A stretch of 6,684 bases of DNA from Coriobacteriales bacterium (GCA_024408695.1 JAKSUU010000057.1:1-6684), one strand, 5' to 3'. Shown: positions 1 through 5,856, counted from the first letter of the stretch. Program-made: numbers and translations. The notes: generated by a model from the letters alone, not told the origin.

Positions 1-37
1 CCACAATCAAATTAGTTAATTTTATTTTTTCCTGTTC

Positions 38-66
38 TTGTTTTATATGAAAAATAATTATATAGA
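38..66 (+). promoter_or_regulatory. Candidate sigma-A-type promoter for the transketolase pair
   Basis: A TTGTTT box (38-43) is separated by 17 nt from TATAGA (61-66), a reasonable match to the -35/-10 consensus. Overlapping alternatives for the -10 are TAGAAT (63-68) and TATACT (68-73). Any of these would start transcription only about 4-12 nt before the GTG at 84, so the leader would be very short. In such AT-rich DNA chance matches are common, so this is an inference from spacing and position. Confidence 0.35.
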
Positions 67-83
67 ATATACTTAAAATCAAA

Positions 84-911
84 GTGCAAGAGTATTCTAC
101 AGAAAAAATAAAGCAAATCAGCAATGAGATGCGCATAAATATTATCAAGATGCTTAACTGTGCAGGCAGTGGCCATCCTGGTGGCTCTTTATCTTGCTGT
201 GATATTCTTTCAAGTTTATATTTTGGCGGTAGTTTTAACTTTGACCCAAACGATCCAAAAAGCAAAATGCGCGATCGATTTATTTTGTCCAAAGGCCATT
301 GCGCCCCAGCTCTTTATGCTCTTTTATCTCATATTGGCTGGATTGAAGAAAGCGAATTAGCAAATTTACGCAAACAAGGCTCAATTTTGCAAGGTCATCC
401 TGATTGCACTAAGGTTCCTGGAATTGAAGTGTCAACTGGTTCATTGGGGCAAGGTTTATCTATAGGCTGCGGGCTTGCTCATGCCTTAAAATTAGACTAC
501 GATAAAGACGCCCCGAATGTATTCGTATTGATGGGCGATGGCGAAATTCAAGAAGGTCAGGTATGGGAAGCTGCTCTTTTTGCAAAACATTATAATTTAA
601 ATAACTTAATTGCAATTGTTGATAACAATGAACTGCAGATAGATGGTAATGTTTTAGATGTTGCAGGTCTTGATGCCATTGCTTTAAAGTTTGCATCATT
701 TGGTTTTAAAACTCTCGAATGTGATGGTCACGATATTGATGCTTTAAAAGAAATTTATAAAGTTGCTTTAATTCAAGATAAACCTGTATGCATCCTTGCT
801 CATACAATTAAAGGCAAGGGTGTTTCGTTTATGGAAAATCAGGCTGGCTGGCACGGTGTTGCTCCAAATGATGAACAGGCTTTTCAGGCTTTATCTGAAC
901 TAGGGGTATAA
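84..911 (+). CDS. Transketolase, N-terminal (ThDP-binding) subunit
   Basis: This 275-residue protein is the thiamine-diphosphate-binding half of a split transketolase, a cytosolic enzyme moving two-carbon ketol units between sugar phosphates in the non-oxidative pentose phosphate pathway. Visible family motifs in order are AGSGHPGGSLS (27-37), SKGHCAPALYA (69-79), QGHPD (103-107), GSLGQGLSIG (119-128), the ThDP/Mg motif starting GDGEIQEGQ (151-159) and closing at NN (181-182), and KGKGVSF (243-249) followed by a GWHG histidine (257). The length is normal for the N-terminal subunit of two-gene transketolases. The GTG start at 84 puts about 26 residues before AGSGHPGG, as expected; an in-frame TAG at 63-65 limits extension, and the next start is ATG at 129. 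There is no recognisable Shine-Dalgarno, so a short-leader or leaderless transcript is possible. The C-terminal subunit begins 3 nt after the stop. The reaction is firm; the exact physiological sugar substrates are not shown by the sequence. Confidence 0.95.
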   Translation: MQEYSTEKIKQISNEMRINIIKMLNCAGSGHPGGSLSCCDILSSLYFGGSFNFDPNDPKSKMRDRFILSKGHCAPALYALLSHIGWIEESELANLRKQGSILQGHPDCTKVPGIEVSTGSLGQGLSIGCGLAHALKLDYDKDAPNVFVLMGDGEIQEGQVWEAALFAKHYNLNNLIAIVDNNELQIDGNVLDVAGLDAIALKFASFGFKTLECDGHDIDALKEIYKVALIQDKPVCILAHTIKGKGVSFMENQAGWHGVAPNDEQAFQALSELGV

Positions 912-914
912 ATC

Positions 915-1874
915 GTGCTTTATCCTTATAAAAATATTGATTTACCTGCAAAAGCAACGCGTGAAGGCTATGGCGAAACTTTAGTTGATCTTGCAAAAAA
1001 TGGTGTAAACGTATATGCTGTAGATGCAGATTTATCTTGCTCAACTACAACGGCAAAACTTGGTAAATATGAAGCAAATCGATTAGTTAACGTTGGAATT
1101 AGTGAGCAAAATATGATTGGTGTTGCCGCCGGCTTAGCTTTACAAAATCGTATTGTTTTTACAGGATCTTTTGCAGTTTTTGGCACTGGTCGTTGTTATG
1201 ATCAAATTAGAAATACGGTTTGCTATTCTAAATTAAATGTAAAAATTGCTCCAACCCATAGTGGTGTCACTGTTGGTCCAGATGGTGGATCTCATCAAAT
1301 GCTTGAAGATATCGCGCTTATGCGTGCACTTCCCAATATGCGAGTTTTAGTTCCTGCCGACTATTATGCCGCTAAAGCAGCCGTTAGTATTGCTGCTCAA
1401 AACGATGGACCATTTTATATAAGGCTAGGACGTGCAAAAGTTCCACAGGTTTACACTCAGGATTTTTCTCCACGTTTAGGCAATGCTTACGTTTTAAAAG
1501 AAGGAAGTGACGTTACTCTTGCTGCCTGTGGGGTTGAGGTTGATGCCGCTTTAAAAGCAGCAGAAATTTTAGAGTCTAAAGGTATATATGCCGATGTAAT
1601 TGATGTATTTAGTATTAAACCGTTAGATTTAGAAACAATCGTAAATAGTGTTTCTAAAACGAATGCGTTGGTTACCTGTGAAGAGCATAGCGTTGTTGGT
1701 GGTCTAGGCTCCACTTTGTCGGAAGCCCTGTCTCAATGCAATCCTACTCGTCAACTTTTTATTGGCGTTAACGATAGATTTGGTGTAAGTGGTCAGCCAG
1801 ATGGCTTACTTCAAAAATTTGGTTTAGATGCTTTATCTATTGCTGAAAAAACTATAAAATTTTTGAATTCGTAA
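915..1874 (+). CDS. Transketolase, C-terminal subunit (pyrimidine-binding and C-terminal domains)
   Basis: This 319-residue protein is the partner of the upstream subunit; together they make one active transketolase whose site lies at the subunit interface. The pyrimidine-binding domain spans about residues 14-175 and carries GISEQNM (61-67), whose Glu64 is the conserved residue that activates the ThDP aminopyrimidine, followed by SGVTVGPDGGSHQ (116-128) and YIRLGR (168-173). The transketolase C-terminal domain follows from about residue 190, with CEEHSVVGGLGS (255-266) and DRFGVSGQ (287-294). The start is GTG at 915, preceded by a GGGG-type Shine-Dalgarno around 903-906 with a spacing of 8 nt. 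The 3-nt gap to the upstream gene implies co-transcription and equal expression. DXP synthase and pyruvate dehydrogenase E1-beta share the fold, but the split organisation and paired motifs fit transketolase best. Confidence 0.94.
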   Translation: MLYPYKNIDLPAKATREGYGETLVDLAKNGVNVYAVDADLSCSTTTAKLGKYEANRLVNVGISEQNMIGVAAGLALQNRIVFTGSFAVFGTGRCYDQIRNTVCYSKLNVKIAPTHSGVTVGPDGGSHQMLEDIALMRALPNMRVLVPADYYAAKAAVSIAAQNDGPFYIRLGRAKVPQVYTQDFSPRLGNAYVLKEGSDVTLAACGVEVDAALKAAEILESKGIYADVIDVFSIKPLDLETIVNSVSKTNALVTCEEHSVVGGLGSTLSEALSQCNPTRQLFIGVNDRFGVSGQPDGLLQKFGLDALSIAEKTIKFLNS

Positions 1875-1880
1875 GATAAT

Positions 1881-1911
1881 TTGTTCAATCCTAGAACAAT
1901 TCATCATTTTT
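1881..1911 (+). terminator. Weak hairpin after the transketolase pair, possible terminator
   Basis: TTGTTC (1881-1886) and GAACAA (1894-1899) form a 6-bp perfect inverted repeat with a 7-nt loop, followed by a T-rich stretch with a run of five T from 1907. The stem is short and has only two G-C pairs, and the T-run begins about 8 nt after the stem, so it would be a poor intrinsic terminator. It sits 7 bases after the stop codon, which is the right place. It could instead be an operator or chance. Confidence 0.22.
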
Positions 1912-1939
1912 CTATTAATTTATATAATATATTCTTTTT

Positions 1940-1968
1940 TTGGTAAAATAATTTAATACCCATATAGG
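1940..1968 (+). promoter_or_regulatory. Candidate promoter for the ftsE-ftsX-divIC-like operon
   Basis: TTGGTA (1940-1945) lies 17 nt from TATAGG (1963-1968), with optimal spacing and four of six matches in each box. Transcription would begin near 1975, giving a leader of roughly 25-30 nt that contains the Shine-Dalgarno of ftsE. The layout resembles the candidate promoter ahead of the transketolase pair (TTG-17-TATAG). This is the only intergenic gap large enough to hold a promoter for the division genes. It rests on pattern matching alone. Confidence 0.35.
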
Positions 1969-1989
1969 TAGTTTAAATGTAATAGAAAT

Positions 1990-1997
1990 GGGGTGAG
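1990..1997 (+). promoter_or_regulatory. Shine-Dalgarno deciding the ftsE start
   Basis: GGGGTGAG contains GGTGA, which matches the 3' half of the consensus AGGAGGTGA complement of 16S rRNA. It ends 4 nt before the TTG at 2002, and the position equivalent to the GGAGG core is 8 nt from it. The in-frame GTG at 1993 lies inside this element and has no Shine-Dalgarno of its own, so TTG at 2002 is the preferred start. Confidence 0.5.
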
Positions 1998-2001
1998 TAA
2001 T

Positions 2002-3111
2002 TTGCCACTTGGTATAAGTCGTGGCGCTCATAACGCTAAAAATTCAAGTCGATTGCGCAAAGATGCTGTAGATTCTTCTTTTTCGCCCGAGAAACAAAAT
2101 TCTAATATGCAAGATTCTCAGCAAAGAAGTAGTCGCAGTTCTCGAAGAAATATTAATCGCAATGTAGATAGTGTTGTTCCTACTTTGTCTTCGAAAGGGC
2201 AAGCGGATTCTGCTAGTTTTGATCCGGTTATCAATCAAAATGAATCGCCATTTGCAAGTAGCGATTCTATACATCAATCAAGGTTGCAACGTCGTCAAAA
2301 CATGCGTGCTACAAGAGATGCTGCATCTGACATGTCGGATCTCGCAGATGACACTAAAATTAAATCTTATGCAGATTTGCAAGACGCTAATTATTCAAAT
2401 CGCAAACTTGGACCTGTTGTTATTGCACTACGCAATGTAACAAAGGTGTATCCAGCCCAATCAAATAAGCCTGCAATCAAAGGTCTTTCTTTGGATATTC
2501 ACTCTGGAGAATTTGTATTTTTGGTTGGGCATTCTTGTAGTGGAAAGTCAACTTTTATTCGTATGCTTATTAGAGAAGTTGTTCCAACTAGTGGAGAAAT
2601 TGTTGTTGCCGGAGAAAATTTAAAAACAATCAAAAATTGGCGCATTCCTTATCTTCGCAGAAATGTTGGTTGTGTTTTTCAAGATTTTAAATTATTACCA
2701 AACAAAACCACTTTTGAAAATGTAGCTTTTGCCCTTGAAGTAATTGGTAAGTCTAAACATGTTATTAAAACTCAAGTACCAGAGGTTTTGCGCCTTGTTG
2801 GTTTGGAAGAAAAAATGCATAAATTCCCAGACCAGCTTAGTGGTGGTGAACAACAAAGAGTTTCAATTGCTCGCTCCATTGTAAATAGACCACCTTTGCT
2901 TATATGCGATGAACCAACAGGTAACTTAGATCCTCAAACATCCCTTGGAATTATGAGATTGCTTGAGCGAATTAATAAAACGGGAACTACAGTTCTTGTT
3001 GCTACCCATGACCGCGAAATGGTTGATCAAATGCGACGTCGTGTTTTAGCGCTTGAAAACGGCGTGCTCGTTCGCGACCAAAAGAAGGGGGTGTACGGCG
3101 ACGATGTCTAA
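2002..3111 (+). CDS. ftsE: Cell-division ABC transporter ATPase FtsE with a long N-terminal extension
   Basis: FtsE is the cytoplasmic ATPase of the FtsEX complex, which links the divisome to activation of septal peptidoglycan hydrolases. The ABC domain starts at about residue 138 (369-aa numbering from TTG 2002) and is complete: A-loop Tyr150, Walker A GHSCSGKS (176-183), Q-loop VFQDFKLLP around Gln227, signature LSGGEQQ (279-285), Walker B LLICDEP with Asp303/Glu304, D-loop NLDP (308-311) and H-loop His336. FtsE proteins are usually about 220-230 residues; here some 137 residues precede the domain. That tail is serine-rich (about one in five), also rich in Asn, Arg, Asp and Gln, with an RSSRSSRR stretch and no membrane segment or cysteine, so it looks disordered. 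The Walker A loop has Cys179 where most FtsE have Gly. The alternative start is GTG at 1993 (three residues longer). The ftsX start overlaps the end by 8 nt. Identity is very secure; the exact start is moderately so. Confidence 0.95.
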   Translation: MPLGISRGAHNAKNSSRLRKDAVDSSFSPEKQNSNMQDSQQRSSRSSRRNINRNVDSVVPTLSSKGQADSASFDPVINQNESPFASSDSIHQSRLQRRQNMRATRDAASDMSDLADDTKIKSYADLQDANYSNRKLGPVVIALRNVTKVYPAQSNKPAIKGLSLDIHSGEFVFLVGHSCSGKSTFIRMLIREVVPTSGEIVVAGENLKTIKNWRIPYLRRNVGCVFQDFKLLPNKTTFENVAFALEVIGKSKHVIKTQVPEVLRLVGLEEKMHKFPDQLSGGEQQRVSIARSIVNRPPLLICDEPTGNLDPQTSLGIMRLLERINKTGTTVLVATHDREMVDQMRRRVLALENGVLVRDQKKGVYGDDV

Positions 3112-4027
3112 GATTATTTATTTTATTAAAGAAGCTGTTTCTAGTTCAAGGCACAATCTTGGTACTACGGTTGGTGGTATCATTACTATCTTTTTGTCGT
3201 TATTAATGGTAGGTTTAGCCATTATCTTTTCGGCGATGATTTCTTCTGTAACCTCATCTTTTGAAGAAGAAGTTAATATTTCTGCTTATGTTGCAGATGA
3301 GGCTACCGATGACCAAATTAACGAATTTAATGAATATTTAGATTCACAAAAAAATCCTGAAGGAAACATTTCTAGTTATCAATTTTTGACTAAAGAACAA
3401 GCTCTAGAAAAATTTTCTAATAGCATGTCAAAAAGCTCAGAAATCGTAGACCAGCTTGATGGCAATCCTCTTCCTCGCACCTACATTATTGAAATGTATG
3501 ATACGCAAAAAGTTGAACAAACTGCAAATAACATTTTAGAAAATGAGGCATTTCTTAAAATATGCGACAGCAAAGATAAACCGACTGAGTCTGTAAGTTA
3601 CGGTCAAGATACTGTTAAAAGGCTATTTACAACGATTAATATTATTAGGTATGCATGTATCTTTGTTATTATTTTGCTTATATTTATCTCACTTGTTTTC
3701 TTAAACAATACGATTAGACTTGCGATTTTAGCACGTCGCAAAGAGATTTCTATTATGCGCTTAGTAGGTGCATCTAATGGTTTTATTCGCGGTCCCTTTA
3801 TTATGGAAGGCGCTCTGCAAGCCTTGGTTGCAGCAATTTTAGCAATCATTGTTTTAGCAATATTAAGTGCTACGGTTATTCCTGGTATATCAAATATGGT
3901 TTCATTTATGAATATGACAGTTGAACCAGGCGTTTATACTATGACTTATTTAATTTTAGTTGTTGCTGGCATTATTGTTGGTGCACTGGGTTCTATTATT
4001 GCAATGAGAAGGTACTTAAAAGTCTAG
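3104..4027 (+). CDS. ftsX: Cell-division membrane protein FtsX
   Basis: FtsX is the membrane subunit of FtsEX; its large first extracellular loop contacts hydrolases or their activators and passes on ATP-driven movement from FtsE. The 307-residue protein has a short cytosolic N-terminus, TM1 at about 22-45, an extracellular domain at about 47-178 containing the conserved NPLPRTY (121-127), then TM2 (about 182-206), TM3 (about 235-258) and TM4 (about 281-301). The family motif RRKEISIMRLVGASNGFIR lies at 211-229, after TM2. ATG at 3104 gives the canonical N-terminus [11 protein letters not shown] and is preceded by AAGAAGGGG (3082-3090), a good Shine-Dalgarno though 13 nt away. A longer reading from 3053 would add 17 residues lying inside the ftsE coding end and lacks family support. 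The 8-nt overlap with ftsE suggests translational coupling and balanced subunit amounts. Confidence 0.95.
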   Translation: MSKIIYFIKEAVSSSRHNLGTTVGGIITIFLSLLMVGLAIIFSAMISSVTSSFEEEVNISAYVADEATDDQINEFNEYLDSQKNPEGNISSYQFLTKEQALEKFSNSMSKSSEIVDQLDGNPLPRTYIIEMYDTQKVEQTANNILENEAFLKICDSKDKPTESVSYGQDTVKRLFTTINIIRYACIFVIILLIFISLVFLNNTIRLAILARRKEISIMRLVGASNGFIRGPFIMEGALQALVAAILAIIVLAILSATVIPGISNMVSFMNMTVEPGVYTMTYLILVVAGIIVGALGSIIAMRRYLKV

Positions 4028-4036
4028 TTAATATTA

Positions 4037-4702
4037 ATGGCTACCGCACTATCACATATCAACACTACAAAACGCAACTTTAGCCCTAGTGTTCGTAAAG
4101 TTGATGCTAAGGTTTTTAAAAACGAGCAAAAGGCACAAAAAAAGCAATTTGCGCATGCTAATAATGCGTCCAAAGTTAATAATGCGTCCAAAGCTAGCTC
4201 AAAACCGCGTAGAATTAAGAATAAAAATATTAAAGAAATCCGTCAAGAGAATAAATCAAAAGCAGAAAAAAAACGCCCTTCATTAGGGGATGTTGGGGTA
4301 TTTAATTTTATTGTTAGTATTCCAATTGGAATAAAAATTTTGATTGCTAGTTTAATTGTAATCGTTTTAGCATGTGTAATTTTGTACCCCTCTTTGCAAA
4401 TTTATTATAAAACTTATCGAGATATTCAGTATCGCGAATCTGTTTTGGCTGCATACAATGATAGAAATGCTAAAGTTAGGGTAGATAACGAAGTTTTAAA
4501 TACCCCGGAAGGTATTCAAGATCAGGCTAGGCGTGAACTTAATTATGTTGGTTCTGGAGAGCAATCCGTAAGTATTACAAATGTTAGTGACTATGGCTCT
4601 TATTATGGTGGTGTACCAAATCAGGTCGATGAAACTTCCATTAATCCTCCTAATGATTGGTATTACAACATATTAGATACAATTTTTTTTGTAAATAGGT
4701 AA
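4037..4702 (+). CDS. DivIC/FtsB-like septum formation initiator protein
   Basis: This 221-residue protein looks like a single-pass divisome protein of the DivIC/FtsB family, which partners FtsL and FtsQ/DivIB to activate septal wall synthesis. A very basic, Asn/Lys/Ala-rich cytosolic tail (1-95) is followed by one hydrophobic segment (about 98-119), a short helical region (about 120-153), and the family-type block TPEGIQDQARRELNYVGSGE (156-175), comparable to the IEdqAR-LgmvkpGE pattern of septum initiators. The C-terminus ends with NDWYYNILDTIFF, resembling the PWY..LW ending remembered from actinobacterial members. The tail is much longer than in Bacillus DivIC (about 125 aa in total) and holds a duplicated NNASKV/A unit. 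ATG at 4037 lies 9 nt after the ftsX stop with no Shine-Dalgarno, so it probably depends on reinitiation after ftsX. Direct linkage to ftsEX supports a division role. DivIC and FtsB cannot be told apart here. Confidence 0.8.
   Translation: MATALSHINTTKRNFSPSVRKVDAKVFKNEQKAQKKQFAHANNASKVNNASKASSKPRRIKNKNIKEIRQENKSKAEKKRPSLGDVGVFNFIVSIPIGIKILIASLIVIVLACVILYPSLQIYYKTYRDIQYRESVLAAYNDRNAKVRVDNEVLNTPEGIQDQARRELNYVGSGEQSVSITNVSDYGSYYGGVPNQVDETSINPPNDWYYNILDTIFFVNR
4160..4195 (+). repeat. 18-bp in-frame tandem duplication in the DivIC-like gene
   Basis: Two consecutive 18-nt units (4160-4177 and 4178-4195), aataatgcgtccaaag followed by tt or ct, differ at one base. They begin on a codon boundary and encode NNASKV then NNASKA (residues 42-53) in the basic cytosolic tail. 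The near identity points to a recent slippage or tandem duplication that kept the frame, which implies that the length of this tail is loosely constrained. Confidence 0.9.
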
Positions 4703-4716
4703 ATTAATGATAGGAT
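4689..4716 (+). promoter_or_regulatory. Candidate promoter for the tRNA-Leu transcript
   Basis: TTGTAA (4689-4694), inside the end of the DivIC-like gene, is 16 nt from TAGGAT (4711-4716). Initiation near 4723 would give about 10 nt of leader before the mature tRNA 5' end at 4733. The elements are imperfect and the region is AT-rich. Read-through from the division operon is an equally simple source of this tRNA. Confidence 0.25.
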
Positions 4717-4732
4717 ATTTAATGTCAATTTT

Positions 4733-4818
4733 GGGGGTGTGGCGGAACTGGCAGACGCAACGGACTTAAAATCCGTCGAGTACTCCTCGTGTGGGTTCGA
4801 GTCCCTCCACCCCTACCA
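4733..4818 (+). tRNA. tRNA-Leu, anticodon UAA, CCA end encoded
   Basis: The 86-nt sequence folds as a class II tRNA. It has acceptor GGGGGTG (4733-4739) against CACCCCT (4808-4814), D-stem GCG/CGC (4742-4744, 4756-4758) with GG at 4750-4751, anticodon stem ACGGA/TCCGT (4760-4764, 4772-4776) with loop CTTAAAA and anticodon TAA at 4767-4769. The long variable arm CGAG/CTCG (4777-4789) marks a leucine or serine tRNA, and the T-loop is TTCGAGT (4796-4802). The discriminator is A4815 and CCA is encoded (4816-4818). It reads UUA and probably UUG; UUA is frequent in the genes here. Two imperfections are visible: the first acceptor pair is G-U rather than G-C, and the T-stem has a U-U mismatch (4792/4806). 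No terminator follows; a coding sequence begins 8 nt later. Confidence 0.96.
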
Positions 4819-4826
4819 TTTTTATC

Positions 4827-5846
4827 ATGAATAGTTCTCTGTTTGAAAAATACTTAAAAGACAATATCTTCAGCACAAATATTGAGTTTTGTAGTTATTA
4901 TAAAGAAATAGAAAATGATGATATTAATAGATACCTATATACACCACTTTTGCATCATGCAAGTAATGGCGGGAAAAGACACAGACCACTTGCATGTATT
5001 TTAGCTTGCTTAGCTGTTGGTGGCGACCCAAATAATGCAAAAGGTGTTGCTTATGCCATTGAGCATTTTCATACTGCTGCTCTCTTACATGACGATATAG
5101 AAGACAATGCCAAGACCCGTAGAAACAAACCTTGTTTTCATGTTGTTGACGGAGTCCCGCTTGCAATTAATGCTGGAGATTATTCTTTAACAATTACTTC
5201 TTCTACGATAATTGACGACCCACATCTTACAGATACGCAAAAAGTTTTTTGTGTTAGCGAGGTTTCTAAAATGTCAAGGGCCACAATAGAAGGCCAAGCT
5301 TTAGATATTGGTTGGTCAAGGGATGAGCGGTATGATTTAACAATACAAGATTATGTTCTTATGGCGCGCTTAAAAACTGCTTATTATTCAGGTGCTGTAC
5401 CTCTTGCACTTGGAGCTTACGTTGGAGGAGGAACTCATGAACAAATTGAAGCCTTCAGAACCTATGGCTTAGACTGTGGACTTGCTTTTCAGATTCAAGA
5501 TGATTTATTAAATTTAGTTGGAGAAAAAGAGTCAAAGGACAAAGATTTTAGGCTTGATATTACTGAAGGGAAACGCACGCTTATTGTTCTGCATGCACTA
5601 TCTTGCGCTACTGATGAAGACAAAGCGGAGCTTTTAAAAATCTTAAAAGCCCATACAGATGATGAAGCGTTGCTTGCTAGAGCGGTTGATATTATGCAAA
5701 GATGTGGCTCTATAGATTTCGCACGTCAATATGCCATAAATCTTTCTGAAAAATCAATAAACTTAATTAAATCAACGATTCCAGATTCTAAATATCGCAA
5801 AATTTTATTATCTATGGCTAGTTATTTTGTTCAAAGGATTTCTTAA
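4827..5846 (+). CDS. Trans-type polyprenyl diphosphate synthase (class I isoprenyl synthase)
   Basis: This 339-residue cytosolic enzyme condenses isopentenyl diphosphate with allylic diphosphates (farnesyl, geranylgeranyl or longer products). Family signatures are present: GGKRHRP (48-54), the first aspartate-rich motif DDIED (89-93) followed by RR (98-99), EGQALD (155-160), the KT pair (183-184), and the second aspartate region QIQDDLLNLVG (222-232) with downstream DITEGKRTL (244-252). The second motif reads DDxxN rather than DDxxD. Small residues (Ala84, Ala85) at the fourth and fifth positions before the first motif mean that the usual bulky chain-length floor of farnesyl synthases is missing, so a C20 or longer product is plausible, while the GQ-type motif fits short or medium chains. 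ATG at 4827 is chosen because the in-frame GTG at 4791 lies within the tRNA. No Shine-Dalgarno is visible. Possible roles are the menaquinone side chain or lipid-carrier precursors. Confidence 0.92.
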   Translation: MNSSLFEKYLKDNIFSTNIEFCSYYKEIENDDINRYLYTPLLHHASNGGKRHRPLACILACLAVGGDPNNAKGVAYAIEHFHTAALLHDDIEDNAKTRRNKPCFHVVDGVPLAINAGDYSLTITSSTIIDDPHLTDTQKVFCVSEVSKMSRATIEGQALDIGWSRDERYDLTIQDYVLMARLKTAYYSGAVPLALGAYVGGGTHEQIEAFRTYGLDCGLAFQIQDDLLNLVGEKESKDKDFRLDITEGKRTLIVLHALSCATDEDKAELLKILKAHTDDEALLARAVDIMQRCGSIDFARQYAINLSEKSINLIKSTIPDSKYRKILLSMASYFVQRIS

Positions 5847-5851
5847 GAAGG
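5845..5851 (+). promoter_or_regulatory. Shine-Dalgarno of the peptidoglycan-binding protein gene
   Basis: AAGAAGG, one base off the AAGGAGG consensus, begins inside the TAA stop codon of the prenyltransferase gene and lies 5 nt before the TTG at 5857. No ATG or GTG is available nearby in this frame, so this element fixes the TTG start and shows tight linkage of the two genes. Confidence 0.7.
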
Positions 5852-5856
5852 TTTAA

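Noticed and set aside
460..699. Minus-strand open frame within the transketolase N-terminal gene
   Set aside because: It is His/Gln/Leu-rich, has no domain features, and lies wholly antisense to a strongly conserved coding region.
829..1186. Two minus-strand open frames across the transketolase subunit junction
   Set aside because: They mirror conserved coding sequence, lack Shine-Dalgarno elements and show no recognisable protein features.
84..1874. Two transketolase genes as a broken full-length gene
   Set aside because: Each has its own start and stop at the natural domain boundary, and the second has a Shine-Dalgarno. Two-gene transketolases are a known normal arrangement, so this is not a frameshift.
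2044..2440. Overlapping frames on both strands over the FtsE N-terminal extension
   Set aside because: I considered whether the extension region might encode another protein. The alternative frames give improbable compositions with no start signals, whereas the ftsE frame is continuous with the ABC domain and has a Shine-Dalgarno.
3053..3103. ATG at 3053 as the ftsX start
   Set aside because: It would add 17 residues that overlap the conserved end of FtsE and has no Shine-Dalgarno, while ATG 3104 yields the typical FtsX N-terminus.
4160..4195. Tandem repeat as a possible CRISPR or mobile-element end
   Set aside because: There are only two abutting 18-bp copies without spacers, in frame within a gene, so it is an ordinary coding duplication.
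4089..4286. Second plus-strand frame inside the DivIC-like gene (Lys/Arg-rich)
   Set aside because: It is a frame-shifted shadow of a Lys/Asn-rich AT-rich tail with no start signal or domain.
4733..4818. tRNA 3' end as an integration (att) site
   Set aside because: No integrase gene, duplicated tRNA 3' fragment or foreign-looking block is seen on either side; flanking genes look like native, ordinary chromosomal genes.
4791..4826. In-frame GTG at 4791 as the start of the prenyltransferase gene
   Set aside because: It lies inside the T-arm of the tRNA-Leu and would encode tRNA sequence as protein. The ATG at 4827 gives a normal family N-terminus.
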